The position numbers were made by a program, and so were the translations under genes. The notes below the pieces were generated by a model, which saw nothing but the letters and a program-made list of their open reading frames with translations, had not been told where the DNA came from and did no database searches. From Paenibacillus hamazuiensis (lineage in GTDB: Bacteria > Bacillota > Bacilli > Paenibacillales > NBRC-103111), in contig NZ_JALRMO010000001.1 in assembly GCF_023276405.1 (NCBI RefSeq), forward strand, positions 5,367,501 through 5,431,500: 64,000 bases of DNA. The letters run 5' to 3'. Below, piece by piece: positions 52,758-61,644 of this stretch (its first letter is position 1; every line of letters starts with the position of its first letter).

Positions 52758-55700
52758 ATGGCGGAAGAAGTCTATCGCATTGAAATTCCGGTATCCGTGG
52801 AAGATCATTCCGAACCCGGCCTTTCCAATGCGGAGAAGAAAGTGAGTCGTTTTGATCAGACGGTAGACCGCACCCGCAAGCGTTTGGAGCGCATGAACCA
52901 AACCCGTTGGCAGCTTGTGCTGCATACGCTGGATCGGGCTTCCGGCGTGATTCAACGCGTCGGAGCCGAAGCCCGCCGAGTGGCAAGCGGCTCCTACCGT
53001 CTGACCGTTCGCGTGATGGACTTGGCGACTCGGCCCCTACGGGCCATCGGTAGATTGTCGGTATCGACGGCGGGATTGCTCACTTCGGGATTAGCCGCCG
53101 TGGGGGCGTACAAGGCGGCGTCAACCTCCATTGGCGGTGCGGCAGAATTGGAATTGCAAGCCATGCAGCTTGAAGCGCTCGTTGGAAATGCGGAAAAAGC
53201 GCAGAAGCTATTCCAACAGATGAACCAGTTAGGCATGAAATCGACGTTCTCCGAAAGGGACTTCCTGGAGGGGGCCAAAACGTTTTTGCCTTTGACCAAA
53301 GATTTGGATCAAATCAACCAATTGGTTCGCCTTCAGGAACGTCTCGCGGCTTCCAATCCGTATGAGGGGATGCAAGGAGCCGCCTTCTCGATCCGGGAGG
53401 CGTTGTCCGGGGACATGGTTTCGCTCCAGGAGCGCTTTAACGTTCCCCGATCCATGCTCGCCAACCTGAAGAATGCAACGGACATGACCGGTCGCATCAA
53501 AGCCCTGGACAACATCCTGAATCAAATGGGTTACACGCAGGCGTATTTGACCAAGGTCAACGGATCGGCGGCGGCGCAATGGGACAACCTCAAATCGAAC
53601 ATGGAAATGGCTTTGAAACGTGCCGGTTCCCAAGCGTTGGAACGACTCAAACCGGTTCTTCAGCAACTGAACGACTTCTTTTCGAGCGAAAGAGCAAAGC
53701 GGATGATTGCCGCCTGGGGCAAGGCGCTGGATTGGGGGGTTCAACAGGCCATTTGGTTCGGTCGCCGCGTTGGCGATCTTTTTGACCGGACAATGGATCA
53801 TGTTCGTCGGAAGTATTTGGACAACCCTGAATTTCAACGGCTGGATTTCGCGGGCAAAATCCGCTTTATCTTCGATGACATACAGAGCCTCTTTGCGGAT
53901 TGGTGGCAAAGCAAAGGCAAGGCTCAGGTTGAAAAAATATCCGGCCAAATTGGCGGGGCCATCGGCGGCACGATTGGCGGATTCATCATGACGGCTTTGG
54001 GCGCAGCCGATCCGCGCGGCGTCCAAGTAAGCGAATCCCCATTCATTCAGGCCGGATCAACGGCGGGGCGTGCCTTCTTGGAATCCTTTCTGGAAGCCTT
54101 CGACGCCAAGCGGATTGCCCAAAAAGCTGCCGAAGCGTTCAAAAATCTGCAACCGACTTGGCTGGGCGGTGAAACGAGCAGTGGAGCAGGCCAAGCCCTC
54201 GCGCTCGCGATGGATGCCTGGTTGGTCACCAAAGCGGTCAATCTGTTGAAGGGACCGTACTCCGTAGGCAAAGGGTTGATCGATTTTTCCAAATGGGCGT
54301 TCAAAAGAGGCCGTGGCATGCGAAGGGTTGGCGGCGGGGCTGCCGTCGCAACTGCCGCTGATGCAACGGCGTCCGTCGCCGCAGCGACAACGGCGAGACA
54401 CACCGCATCCGCCGCCGCTGAAACGGCAGGGCGATTGCCCTGGTATCGGCGCTTATTGGAACGCTTGCCAAGCGTAACGACCGCGACGGCAGCGGAAGGC
54501 ATTCCTATGGCGACGGCTGGGCCTTCCGCGCAATTCTCTCGCGGCTACAGGCCGGCAGGCAAACAATTTTGGAAAAACATCCCGATGGATCATACTTACC
54601 GCCGCGACGACATCGTGCGCATGGCAAACGCCGGAGAACTTCAGCGCTATAACGAACTGGAAAAAACATTCGGCAGAGCCATAGCGCCTAAAGCGAGTTG
54701 GTGGCAACGACTTCTTCCCACCGGCGGCAGCGGAAGAGGCTTGGGACTGCTGGCCCGAGGTGCCGGGAAGCTGGCTCTCCCCCTCTCCATCGGCATGGAT
54801 GCGCTGAGCATTGTCGCGGCCAAGCCCGGCCAAGAACGAAACCGGGCGATCGGCGGCGCTGCGGGCGGATGGGCCGGATTTGCGGCGGGCGCTGCTGGCG
54901 GCGCGGCGATTGGGTCGGTCATCCCCGGTCTGGGAACGGCGGTTGGCGGGCTGATCGGCGGCATCCTCGGCAGCATCGGCGGCGGGGCAATCGGTGACTG
55001 GATCGGCAGCAAAGGCGAGGACATTTCCCGCTGGTTCGACTCCACCTTATGGCCGTCGCTCAAAGATGGCGCTAGGACAACCTGGACTTGGATTTCGGAT
55101 ACCGGCCCGCAGGCTATCGCGAAGGGTGTTGGCTATGCGGTCGGGTACATCGGCAGCACGTTATTTTCCGGGGAATGGTGGAATGAGAAATGGGCCTCCG
55201 TCGAAGCATGGGCTTTAAACGCCTGGGAGCGGACGAAAGGAACCTGGAACAACACGGTCGCGGCCATTGAATCCACGATCTTCAATGGCAAATGGTGGCA
55301 GGAAAAATGGCAGGGCGTGCAGGATTGGGCCAAGAACACTTGGGAAGGCGCTCAGCAGATTTGGAGCGATACGCGCGAAGCCATCAGCAGCACGTTGTTT
55401 GACGGCAAATGGTGGCAGGAGAAATGGAAAGGTGTTGAAGATTGGGCCTCTACCGCCTGGGAGAGCATCAAGGGCAAATGGGGCAGCTTCTGGGGCAAGA
55501 TTAGCGGAGCCTTCCAGGAAGGCCGAGAGGCCGGACAGCAGGCCGCAGGCGGGCCGAAAGCTTACGCTCGCGGCGGCATGATCACAAGGCCGCATGTCGG
55601 GCTCGTGGGTGAAGCTGGACCGGAAGTGATTATTCCCCTTTCGGCGGCTATGCGTGGGCGTGGCCTGGAGCTTTGGCAGCAGGCCGGACAATGGCTCGGA

Positions 55701-55967
55701 GCCACTCCCTACGGCCAGGGCGGATTCGTGGGCGGGCCGCCGATCCGTCTGAATTCTCCTTCGCTGGGGAGCGTCGGCGCTTTAGATATGCGTCCAAGCG
55801 TGAATGTTGGAGGTATACGACTGGGCGACGTGAACGTGACCTTTGAATTGAAATCGGACGATCAAAACGTGATGGAGACGATTCGACGGAATGGGCAAGA
55901 AATCGCGGACGATCTTGCGGGTATTATCAAGCGCGGGTTAGAGGATTCTTGGGCCAACGGTGTCTAA
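52758..55967 (+). CDS. phage tail tape-measure-like protein
   Basis: A 1069-residue protein. An N-terminal helical core (KVSRFDQTVDRTRKRLERMNQ and QAMQLEALVGNAEKAQKLFQ) is typical of TP901-type tape measures. A hydrophobic, Gly-zipper-like segment follows near residue 690 (GGAAIGSVIPGLGTAVGGLI), then three tandem repeats of about 37 residues (WWNEKWASVEAWALNAWE and relatives). The end is GGMITRPHVGLVGEAGPEVIIP, a common tape-measure C-terminal motif. ATG at 52758 is chosen because AAGGGG precedes it; an in-frame ATG at 52734 lacks a ribosome binding site. Length would correspond to a tail near 160 nm if used as a ruler. Confidence 0.85.
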   Translation: MAEEVYRIEIPVSVEDHSEPGLSNAEKKVSRFDQTVDRTRKRLERMNQTRWQLVLHTLDRASGVIQRVGAEARRVASGSYRLTVRVMDLATRPLRAIGRLSVSTAGLLTSGLAAVGAYKAASTSIGGAAELELQAMQLEALVGNAEKAQKLFQQMNQLGMKSTFSERDFLEGAKTFLPLTKDLDQINQLVRLQERLAASNPYEGMQGAAFSIREALSGDMVSLQERFNVPRSMLANLKNATDMTGRIKALDNILNQMGYTQAYLTKVNGSAAAQWDNLKSNMEMALKRAGSQALERLKPVLQQLNDFFSSERAKRMIAAWGKALDWGVQQAIWFGRRVGDLFDRTMDHVRRKYLDNPEFQRLDFAGKIRFIFDDIQSLFADWWQSKGKAQVEKISGQIGGAIGGTIGGFIMTALGAADPRGVQVSESPFIQAGSTAGRAFLESFLEAFDAKRIAQKAAEAFKNLQPTWLGGETSSGAGQALALAMDAWLVTKAVNLLKGPYSVGKGLIDFSKWAFKRGRGMRRVGGGAAVATAADATASVAAATTARHTASAAAETAGRLPWYRRLLERLPSVTTATAAEGIPMATAGPSAQFSRGYRPAGKQFWKNIPMDHTYRRDDIVRMANAGELQRYNELEKTFGRAIAPKASWWQRLLPTGGSGRGLGLLARGAGKLALPLSIGMDALSIVAAKPGQERNRAIGGAAGGWAGFAAGAAGGAAIGSVIPGLGTAVGGLIGGILGSIGGGAIGDWIGSKGEDISRWFDSTLWPSLKDGARTTWTWISDTGPQAIAKGVGYAVGYIGSTLFSGEWWNEKWASVEAWALNAWERTKGTWNNTVAAIESTIFNGKWWQEKWQGVQDWAKNTWEGAQQIWSDTREAISSTLFDGKWWQEKWKGVEDWASTAWESIKGKWGSFWGKISGAFQEGREAGQQAAGGPKAYARGGMITRPHVGLVGEAGPEVIIPLSAAMRGRGLELWQQAGQWLGATPYGQGGFVGGPPIRLNSPSLGSVGALDMRPSVNVGGIRLGDVNVTFELKSDDQNVMETIRRNGQEIADDLAGIIKRGLEDSWANGV

Positions 55968-56004
55968 CCATAACCTTTGCCGCTTTTAAGAAAGGGGGCT
56001 GACT

Positions 56005-56433
56005 ATGGGACGGGGAATCAGCCAGCTTGCAAATGCAATTAACGAGAGAGTCAAGAAGAAATCCGCGACACCGGACATCGTTGATTTAGGAGTCATCGGA
56101 GAAGATGGCAGCTTGCGGCTAGACCGATTCGGCCCCTCCATCCCCAGCAGTGACTACTTGGTGGCCGACTGGACGGTGAACGCTTCAATTCCGGTTGAAT
56201 CCCGCGTCTATCGGAGCGCGTCGCCGGTCAGTTCATCCGGCGACGATACGCCGGAGACGACCTATTCCCCACTCTCCAGGATGGATTTTGTCGCCGGAGA
56301 CGACAGCAGCCACATTCCAACTTTGGAACTGCACTTCGCCAAAGCTCTCCGGCCAGGGGATCGGGTGCTGGTATTGTGGGTACGGGATGATCCCGTCATC
56401 ATTAGCAAGATCGCATCCGGTAATGAGACATGA
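56005..56433 (+). CDS. DUF2577-like phage tail/baseplate protein
   Basis: A 142-residue protein. The C-terminal HFAKALRPGDRVLVLWVRDDPVIISKIA matches the pattern of small DUF2577/XkdS-type proteins found just after tape-measure genes in PBSX-like tails; the N-terminus (ISQLANAINERVKKK) also fits. A structural role at the tail tip is inferred. ATG behind AAAGGGGG. It is the last structural-type gene before the two Mor-like regulators. Confidence 0.5.
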   Translation: MGRGISQLANAINERVKKKSATPDIVDLGVIGEDGSLRLDRFGPSIPSSDYLVADWTVNASIPVESRVYRSASPVSSSGDDTPETTYSPLSRMDFVAGDDSSHIPTLELHFAKALRPGDRVLVLWVRDDPVIISKIASGNET

Positions 56434-56463
56434 AGCTTATTCTATTAAGGGGGGGCGATTCTT

Positions 56464-56730
56464 TTGGAAGACTGGATGAAGGAATTGAGTCTTGATTTAA
56501 TTCCAAATAATCTTCATCCTTTGGTTGAAATGACGGGCATCGAAACTTTTTTGAAGCTTTGCTCCTATTATGGAGGCAGCAATGTCTATTTCCCGAGGGA
56601 TGAAACCATGCTTATGCCACTAAGAAATCAGCGAATCAAGCAGGAATACAATGGACACAACCTGGTTGAAATTTGCCGGAAATTCCGACTGAGCGAACGG
56701 CAAACCCGGCACATTCTGAATAAGCAATGA
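56464..56730 (+). CDS. Mor/C-family transcription activator 1
   Basis: An 88-residue protein matching the Mor family of Mu middle-gene activators: LHPLVEMTGIETFLKLCSYYGGSNVYFPRDE, then the helix-turn-helix RIKQEYNGHNLVEICRKFRLSERQTRHILNK. TTG start at 56464 with a GGGGGG ribosome binding site about eight bases upstream. In Mu, mor is located in the middle of the genome; here it lies near the right end. Ends before a terminator-like hairpin (about 56736-56776). Confidence 0.88.
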   Translation: MEDWMKELSLDLIPNNLHPLVEMTGIETFLKLCSYYGGSNVYFPRDETMLMPLRNQRIKQEYNGHNLVEICRKFRLSERQTRHILNKQ

Positions 56731-56735
56731 GCATA

Positions 56736-56776
56736 ACGCAGGGGGCGGTTTCGTCTCCTGCGCACGCCTTTTTTAA
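56736..56776 (+). terminator. terminator-like hairpin between the two Mor genes
   Basis: CGCAGG...CCTGCG with a GC-rich loop, followed about six bases later by CCTTTTTTAA. It separates the two activator genes. Confidence 0.5.
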
Positions 56777-56800
56777 CCTAAAATGAAGAAGGTGACAGCC

Positions 56801-57070
56801 TTGAAAGAACAGTGGGTTGCAGAACTAACGCCGGAAGATGTACCGGAAAGATACCGCCCAATCGCGGAACTGATCGGCGTCGAGAACCTCGTTAAACTGG
56901 GCGATTATTCTAAAGGGGACACCATTTATATTCCATCCGGCAAATACTTTCTACGGGTCATTCGGGACTACAAAATGAAGAAAGAATACACCGGTGGGAG
57001 CGTTAAGGAATTAGCTAAAAAGTATGGATTGAGCGAACGCCGTGCTCGGGAAATAGTCATTGGGGATTAA
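56801..57070 (+). CDS. Mor/C-family transcription activator 2
   Basis: About 89 residues, a clear paralogue of the gene at 56464: YRPIAELIGVENLVKLGDYSKGDTIYIPSGKYFLRVIRDYKMKKEYTGGSVKELAKKYGLSERRAREIV. The TTG at 56801 has AGAAGG eight bases upstream and is preferred to ATG at 56783, which lacks one. Two such activators could act in series (Mor then C), each with its own targets. Confidence 0.88.
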   Translation: MKEQWVAELTPEDVPERYRPIAELIGVENLVKLGDYSKGDTIYIPSGKYFLRVIRDYKMKKEYTGGSVKELAKKYGLSERRAREIVIGD

Positions 57071-57210
57071 CTCGCGGCGATTTTTGAACGCGGTTTTTGA
57101 CAAATTCATTGAGAATGTATGCGTTAATCCTGTATATATATCCAAACCGCCTACCCCGTCTTTGTGACATAAAAAGTGAAACTTTTTGTCAAAAAATTTG
57201 GCACTCTACA
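57071..57210. promoter_or_regulatory. right end with late motif and transposase-site-like repeats
   Basis: An inverted copy of the late motif (CATTCTCAATGAATTTGTCA, 57117-57098) is followed by a CACTTTTTATGTCACA site (57179-57164, inverted) and TTTTTGTC repeats, then the terminal GCACTCTACA. No gene. Confidence 0.65.
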
Positions 57211-57452
57211 GTATTCGGATCGTCCAGGGATATATGCAGGTCGCTTAATATAAAATAAGACAGCAGCGGCTCTTTGCCGCCTTCGGGCGCCGACCGGCCG
57301 ATAGCCGCAGGCGGTTCGGTTCTAGGCAGCCTCAGCTCCTCCGCACTCGCATCCGCACCGCCGCGCCTCAGCAGCCGGGGCAAACCGAAGATGCCTGCGC
57401 CGGCAAGCACGGCGAGTGCCAGCAGCCAGCGGATAAACTTTCGTCTCGTCAT
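57211..57452 (-). pseudogene. metallophosphoesterase, 5' part, cut by the Mu-like element
   Basis: The first 80 codons of the disrupted paralogue: Tat/Sec-like N-terminus MTRRKFIRWLLALAVLAGAG, a linker, and the first metal motif LSYFILSDLHISLDDPNT at the element boundary. ATG at 57452 has AGGAGGGGG upstream. Beyond 57211 translation would run into element sequence and stop after six codons. The rest of the gene is at 43487-42657. Confidence 0.92.
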
Positions 57453-57623
57453 GCTCCCCCTCCTAAAGCCGCTACCCGTTTTAGCGTCTTCCATCATTAT
57501 ACATGTTTTTTTCGGAGCGGACTATGTCCGTGGAAGCATCGTTTACGCTGCATCACTCATTTGGATTCTCATCGAAAAAGCCGGCCCCATCGACATTTCA
57601 TCGACGAAGCCGGCTTTGGAGCT

Positions 57624-60600
57624 TTAGTGTGACGGCACCACCGTAAAAGGCATAATCTGTTCGAGCAGGCGTGTAACGTCGTCCGCATTGAACACTTGAT
57701 CGGCGTTTTGATCCGTCTGCTGTTTGACCGCACTTACCGCATCGGAAATGCCGGTTCTCTTAGGCAGATGCAGCGAGAACAACAAGCTGCCCGTTCTGCC
57801 GGGGCTGACCGCGTAAGCTGTAAAGGTTTGACCGGCGGAAACCGTCAGTTTTTTCGTTACGTCCAGCTTCGCGCTGTTTTCCGTCGGCGTACTTCCGTCC
57901 AGTGTGTAATAAATGACCGTCCCCGCCGGTGCATCGCTGTACCCGATTTCCGCGGTATCGTCCGTCACATAAGCAAACGTCGGAAAAACTTCGGTCCGTT
58001 CCGCTTCGAATACCCCATAGGTGGAGAAATGCCGTACATAAGCGACAGCTTTGCCGCCGGATACGTCCGTCTTCTGATATTCCCATTGATTCGCTGCCGG
58101 GTTGTAATAAAATACGCCGATTTTTGACGGATCCGCATTCGGATTCGTCAAAGGGATTTCCAGACGCACCGGCTGATTTATGGCCGCATTTCCGGATAAC
58201 GTAATTTCCATCGTCGCACCGGCCGGCTTCATCCCGCCGATCGACGGCGGATCAATGACCGACGCTTTTACGGTTGTTCCTTGCGGCAGCCCGGCACCGG
58301 AGAAGTCGATCGCGACGCCGCCCGGCAAAGTAACTTTTCCGTCATCCGGGATCGTGACCGGGATGGCCGTATCGCGATAAAAATTAAAAGTATACAGCCG
58401 ACTTGCACTGCCCGCATACACATTGGCTGTTACAGTTTGCGACGAAGCCGGCGCGTTAATGACGAGCTGCCTCTGGCCTGCCGTTTCCGCAATCCAATAA
58501 TATACGCTGCCGGTGACGGTAACGCCGGCGCTTGCCGGCATTTGCGCCGTAATCGTCGCGCCCGATATCGCCGGATCGATCAGCACATCGTAAACGTAAC
58601 GGTTGGTCGCTTGCGGAGCAAGCAATTGGCTGGTACCTCCGCCATTCAGCCGAATCTGGGTCAGCTCGGCGTTGTCATTGCTGCTGTCCGCACGGATGAC
58701 GACGATCGTGTACGTTTTCGTCGTACCGTCTTCGGCGGTCACCACGATCGTAATCTCGCTGCTATTTGCATTCAGCGGCACGTTCACAGCAGCCCCGCTT
58801 GCCGCCGCCGTACCGTTGACGGTTAACGTCGCCGCCGTATCCGCTGCGGTCGGCGTCACCGCAACGCTGTAAACATCGCTTGCGACCGTTGTCGTATAGC
58901 TCGTCGCACCGGTAAAAGCTATCGTGCCGGGCGACAAGGTCAAATTGCTTAAGTCCGCATTGCCGCTCTTCGCACGACGGGTAACGGTGACCGTGTATGT
59001 CTTCGTCGTTCCATCCTGAGCGGTCACCACAATCGGAATTGCCGTGCTGCCGACGTTCAGCCGTACATTAACCGCCGTTCCGCCGGCTGCCACCGTGCCG
59101 TTCACGGTTAGCGTCGCCGCCGCATCCGCTGCGGTCGCCTTTATGTCTATGCTTTCCGCCGTGCTGCCCACACTCACCGTGTAATCGGTCGTGCTGCTGG
59201 CAAATGCGGGGTTCAGACTGCCCTGCGACAGCTGCAGGCCGCTCAAATCCGCATTGCTGCTTGGGGACGCACCGGTAACGGTCAATGTGAACGAGGTTTG
59301 CGCGGAATAAGTAACGCCGTTCGATACAGCGCTCACCGTTAATGTAATGACCGCCGTTCCCGTTTGGCCGGTCGCCGGAGTCACCGTTAACGTGCAGGCG
59401 GTTCCCGTTCCCGCTGCCTGAATATTGGCATCCGGAACCAGAACCGGATTGGATGAAACCCCGGTTACCGATAATTCGCCAAGGGAGACATCTCCCACGG
59501 AAACCCCGATAGAGAGCGTTCCGCCTCTCGTTACGGTTTGGTCCGCTATCGCCGCGATCGTCGGAAACGCCTCGAACGCGCCGATATCCACGACGGCCGT
59601 CGCATCCGCATCCGCCGAGTCGGCTATCCGGCTTACCCCGCGCTGGTCAACGGCAGAAACGGCTTGAGCATTGTCACCCGCGTCCAGTGCAGCACTCCCT
59701 GCTTTCAATGCGTGAGTTTCCGTAAGCCCTCCGTAATTCGCCAGCGGCAGCAGCCCCGGGTCCGGGCTTCCCACAATGTTGCCGTTCGCTCCATGAACCA
59801 AACCGCCGGAGCCGCCCGTACCGACCAAATTATGGCCGCTCTCCGCCGCGAGTCCGACGCCGTCGGCCCCTCCTATATCGCCGGCCAAACCGCCCGAGGT
59901 GTTTCCCGCAACAATCGTGTTATGCAGAGCAGGCTGCCCCGCTTCTACATACACCCCGCCGCCGCTGCCTCCGGAAGCCGTGTTGTTGTAGATCGTATTG
60001 CCTGTCAGCCTCATCGCGCCGAAAAAGTTGGATATGTACAAACCGCCGCCATCATCGGCCGCCGTATTGCCGCTGATCGTCGAATTTTGCACCGTTGCCG
60101 GTTCTGCCAAATACATTCCGCCGCCATTCCCGTTCGTCAAGACGGCGTTCCGTGAAATCGTACTCCGGTCGATGGTTACCGCCGCTTGATTTTGAGTTTG
60201 GGGAAAAAACGCGAGACCTCCGCCGATCCCGTCGGAAGATGCGGTCACGCTGTTACTGTCGATCGTCGTCTCCGATATGCCGACGTCGATATCCCCTTCG
60301 ACGTAAACTCCGCCGCCCCGTCCGCCAGAGGTATTATGGCGGATAATCGATTTTTGCAGCGAAAACGTCCCTCCGGGCAGCCCGGAGATGAGAACGCCCC
60401 CGCCATATTGACCGGCTCCCGCCGAAGCGCTGCTGTATTCTACGACGGTATTATACAAGCTGATCGCGCTGGTTCCGGTATCGCCGGCTATGCCCCCGCC
60501 TCCATATGCATCGCCGGCCGGCACGTTTCCGTTTCGCACCGTCAGCGCTTCTATGGAAACCGTAAATCCCGCAGACAGTAACCCCGGATTGATGTCAAAC

Positions 60601-61046
60601 ACCCGGTCATTCCCGCCGCCCGCTCCGTTCCCCGCTTGAATGACGGTCGCTGACGGGTCCCCGTCCCGGTTTCCTCCCGCCCCGACGATGGAGACAGGTC
60701 CGAGAATGTCCAAGTCCCCCTCGGCGGCATTATTTTCGGAAGCGCCGCCCAAGGTTAACGTATACGTTCCTGCGGGAATATTGATCGCCTCGCTGCCGTC
60801 ATGCGCGTTGCTTTCCATTACCGCGGCCCGCAGCGAACACTTTCCGCTGCTATCAGCGCATACTCCGTCCCCGGGAGTCGCATCCAACGTATCGCCAGTC
60901 GTATTGACCGTAAAAGCAGCAGCCTCCGCCGACACGAACCCTGCGAATGGGACGCCCCCCAGCAGGAACGCCGCTGCCAGCAAGAAGGCAAGACGAAACC
61001 TGCATGTTACAGACGCGAACCTTACTATCGATATACCGGCCTCCAC
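57624..61046 (-). CDS. secreted beta-helix surface protein with cadherin-like domains
   Basis: About 1140 residues. Signal region FRLAFLLAAAFLLGGVPFAGFVSAEA, then a polymorphic-membrane-protein/choice-of-anchor type beta-helix (CSLRAAVMESNAHDGSEAINIPAGTYTLTLGG, many GGGGVYV repeats) to about residue 430. Two to three cadherin-like beta-sandwich repeats follow (SNADLSGLQLSQGSLNPAF, GNADLSNLTLSPG, NAELTQIRLNGGG) and a chitobiase C-terminal-like domain (APAGTVIYYTLDGSTPTENSAK). The C-terminus is dockerin-like (DQNADQVFNADDVTRLL). GTG at 61046 has AAGG eight bases upstream; the frame continues to 61283 but would overlap the next gene. Last in the tail-collar operon; likely cell-surface adhesin or matrix protein. 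Confidence 0.8.
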   Translation of the reverse strand: MEAGISIVRFASVTCRFRLAFLLAAAFLLGGVPFAGFVSAEAAAFTVNTTGDTLDATPGDGVCADSSGKCSLRAAVMESNAHDGSEAINIPAGTYTLTLGGASENNAAEGDLDILGPVSIVGAGGNRDGDPSATVIQAGNGAGGGNDRVFDINPGLLSAGFTVSIEALTVRNGNVPAGDAYGGGGIAGDTGTSAISLYNTVVEYSSASAGAGQYGGGVLISGLPGGTFSLQKSIIRHNTSGGRGGGVYVEGDIDVGISETTIDSNSVTASSDGIGGGLAFFPQTQNQAAVTIDRSTISRNAVLTNGNGGGMYLAEPATVQNSTISGNTAADDGGGLYISNFFGAMRLTGNTIYNNTASGGSGGGVYVEAGQPALHNTIVAGNTSGGLAGDIGGADGVGLAAESGHNLVGTGGSGGLVHGANGNIVGSPDPGLLPLANYGGLTETHALKAGSAALDAGDNAQAVSAVDQRGVSRIADSADADATAVVDIGAFEAFPTIAAIADQTVTRGGTLSIGVSVGDVSLGELSVTGVSSNPVLVPDANIQAAGTGTACTLTVTPATGQTGTAVITLTVSAVSNGVTYSAQTSFTLTVTGASPSSNADLSGLQLSQGSLNPAFASSTTDYTVSVGSTAESIDIKATAADAAATLTVNGTVAAGGTAVNVRLNVGSTAIPIVVTAQDGTTKTYTVTVTRRAKSGNADLSNLTLSPGTIAFTGATSYTTTVASDVYSVAVTPTAADTAATLTVNGTAAASGAAVNVPLNANSSEITIVVTAEDGTTKTYTIVVIRADSSNDNAELTQIRLNGGGTSQLLAPQATNRYVYDVLIDPAISGATITAQMPASAGVTVTGSVYYWIAETAGQRQLVINAPASSQTVTANVYAGSASRLYTFNFYRDTAIPVTIPDDGKVTLPGGVAIDFSGAGLPQGTTVKASVIDPPSIGGMKPAGATMEITLSGNAAINQPVRLEIPLTNPNADPSKIGVFYYNPAANQWEYQKTDVSGGKAVAYVRHFSTYGVFEAERTEVFPTFAYVTDDTAEIGYSDAPAGTVIYYTLDGSTPTENSAKLDVTKKLTVSAGQTFTAYAVSPGRTGSLLFSLHLPKRTGISDAVSAVKQQTDQNADQVFNADDVTRLLEQIMPFTVVPSH

Positions 61047-61089
61047 TCTCCCGACCTTCTCTCCTGGAAATATGTAAGAAACAAAAGCA

Positions 61090-61626
61090 TCAGGGCCTTT
61101 GCGGAAAAATGCCTTCCAACGCGATAATAAAATTGACGGCCAAATAAGGCTGCATATTATTATGAGGCTGATTTCCACCTGCGGTAGAAAGAGCTTGCGC
61201 TCCCATTGACTTAAGGCTGCTCGTATCGCTCGTGTATGCGGCAGGAGCTCGGCGCCCCTGCGGAACCGCCCAAATCCCTTCACCGGGGCCGCTGCTTGCT
61301 CCCGTTTCCGAACTGCAATTCATCGCGTGAGAATGTGCCGGAAGTTGTGAGGTCATCAGCGTGACCGCAGCCGCGCCGCCTTTTTCCCCTACCGTTCTCG
61401 GGGTCAACCCCGGCCCGGAGCCTTGGCCTGCATGAATGGGAACCCGCCCCTGCAAGTCGGGAAGAGCGAATGTAGTCGTCCCATTCCCGCCATAATTCGT
61501 TCCGAGGAGGGAAAACAGCGCCGTATTTTGGCTTATCGGCAGAAGTTGCCCGTTGCAAAACGCCCAGCCCCTAGGTGCATAGGTTCCTGCAAACATCCGT
61601 ATTTCACCCACAAAAGGATCAGACAT
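61090..61626 (-). CDS. phage tail collar (Mdp-type) protein 3
   Basis: A 178-residue protein of the tail-collar/microcystin-dependent protein family. Conserved VGEIRMFAGTYAPRGWAFCNGQLLPISQNTALFSLLGTNYGGNGTTTFALPDLQGRVPIHAGQG at the N-terminus and HNNMQPYLAVNFIIALEGIFP at the end. ATG behind GGAGGTGAG. Third of three similar genes in a row; function outside phages is not established (possibly an extracellular or tail-like structure). Confidence 0.9.
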   Translation of the reverse strand: MSDPFVGEIRMFAGTYAPRGWAFCNGQLLPISQNTALFSLLGTNYGGNGTTTFALPDLQGRVPIHAGQGSGPGLTPRTVGEKGGAAAVTLMTSQLPAHSHAMNCSSETGASSGPGEGIWAVPQGRRAPAAYTSDTSSLKSMGAQALSTAGGNQPHNNMQPYLAVNFIIALEGIFPQRP

Positions 61627-61644
61627 TAACTCACCTCCATTCCC

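Larger units (their letters stand above)
43488..57210 (+). mobile_element. compact Mu-like transposable element (13.7 kb)
   Basis: The element begins TGTAACTTTCC and ends GCACTCTACA (TG...CA ends as in Mu) and is flanked by a 5 bp GTATT repeat at 43483-43487 and 57211-57215. Its genes, mostly plus strand, run repressor switch, MuA, MuB, GemA, regulators, protease-like, tape-measure-like, DUF2577-like and two Mor-type activators. Portal, terminase, capsid, sheath/tube, baseplate, fibre and lysis genes are not seen. Its length is about a third of phage Mu. Confidence 0.92.
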
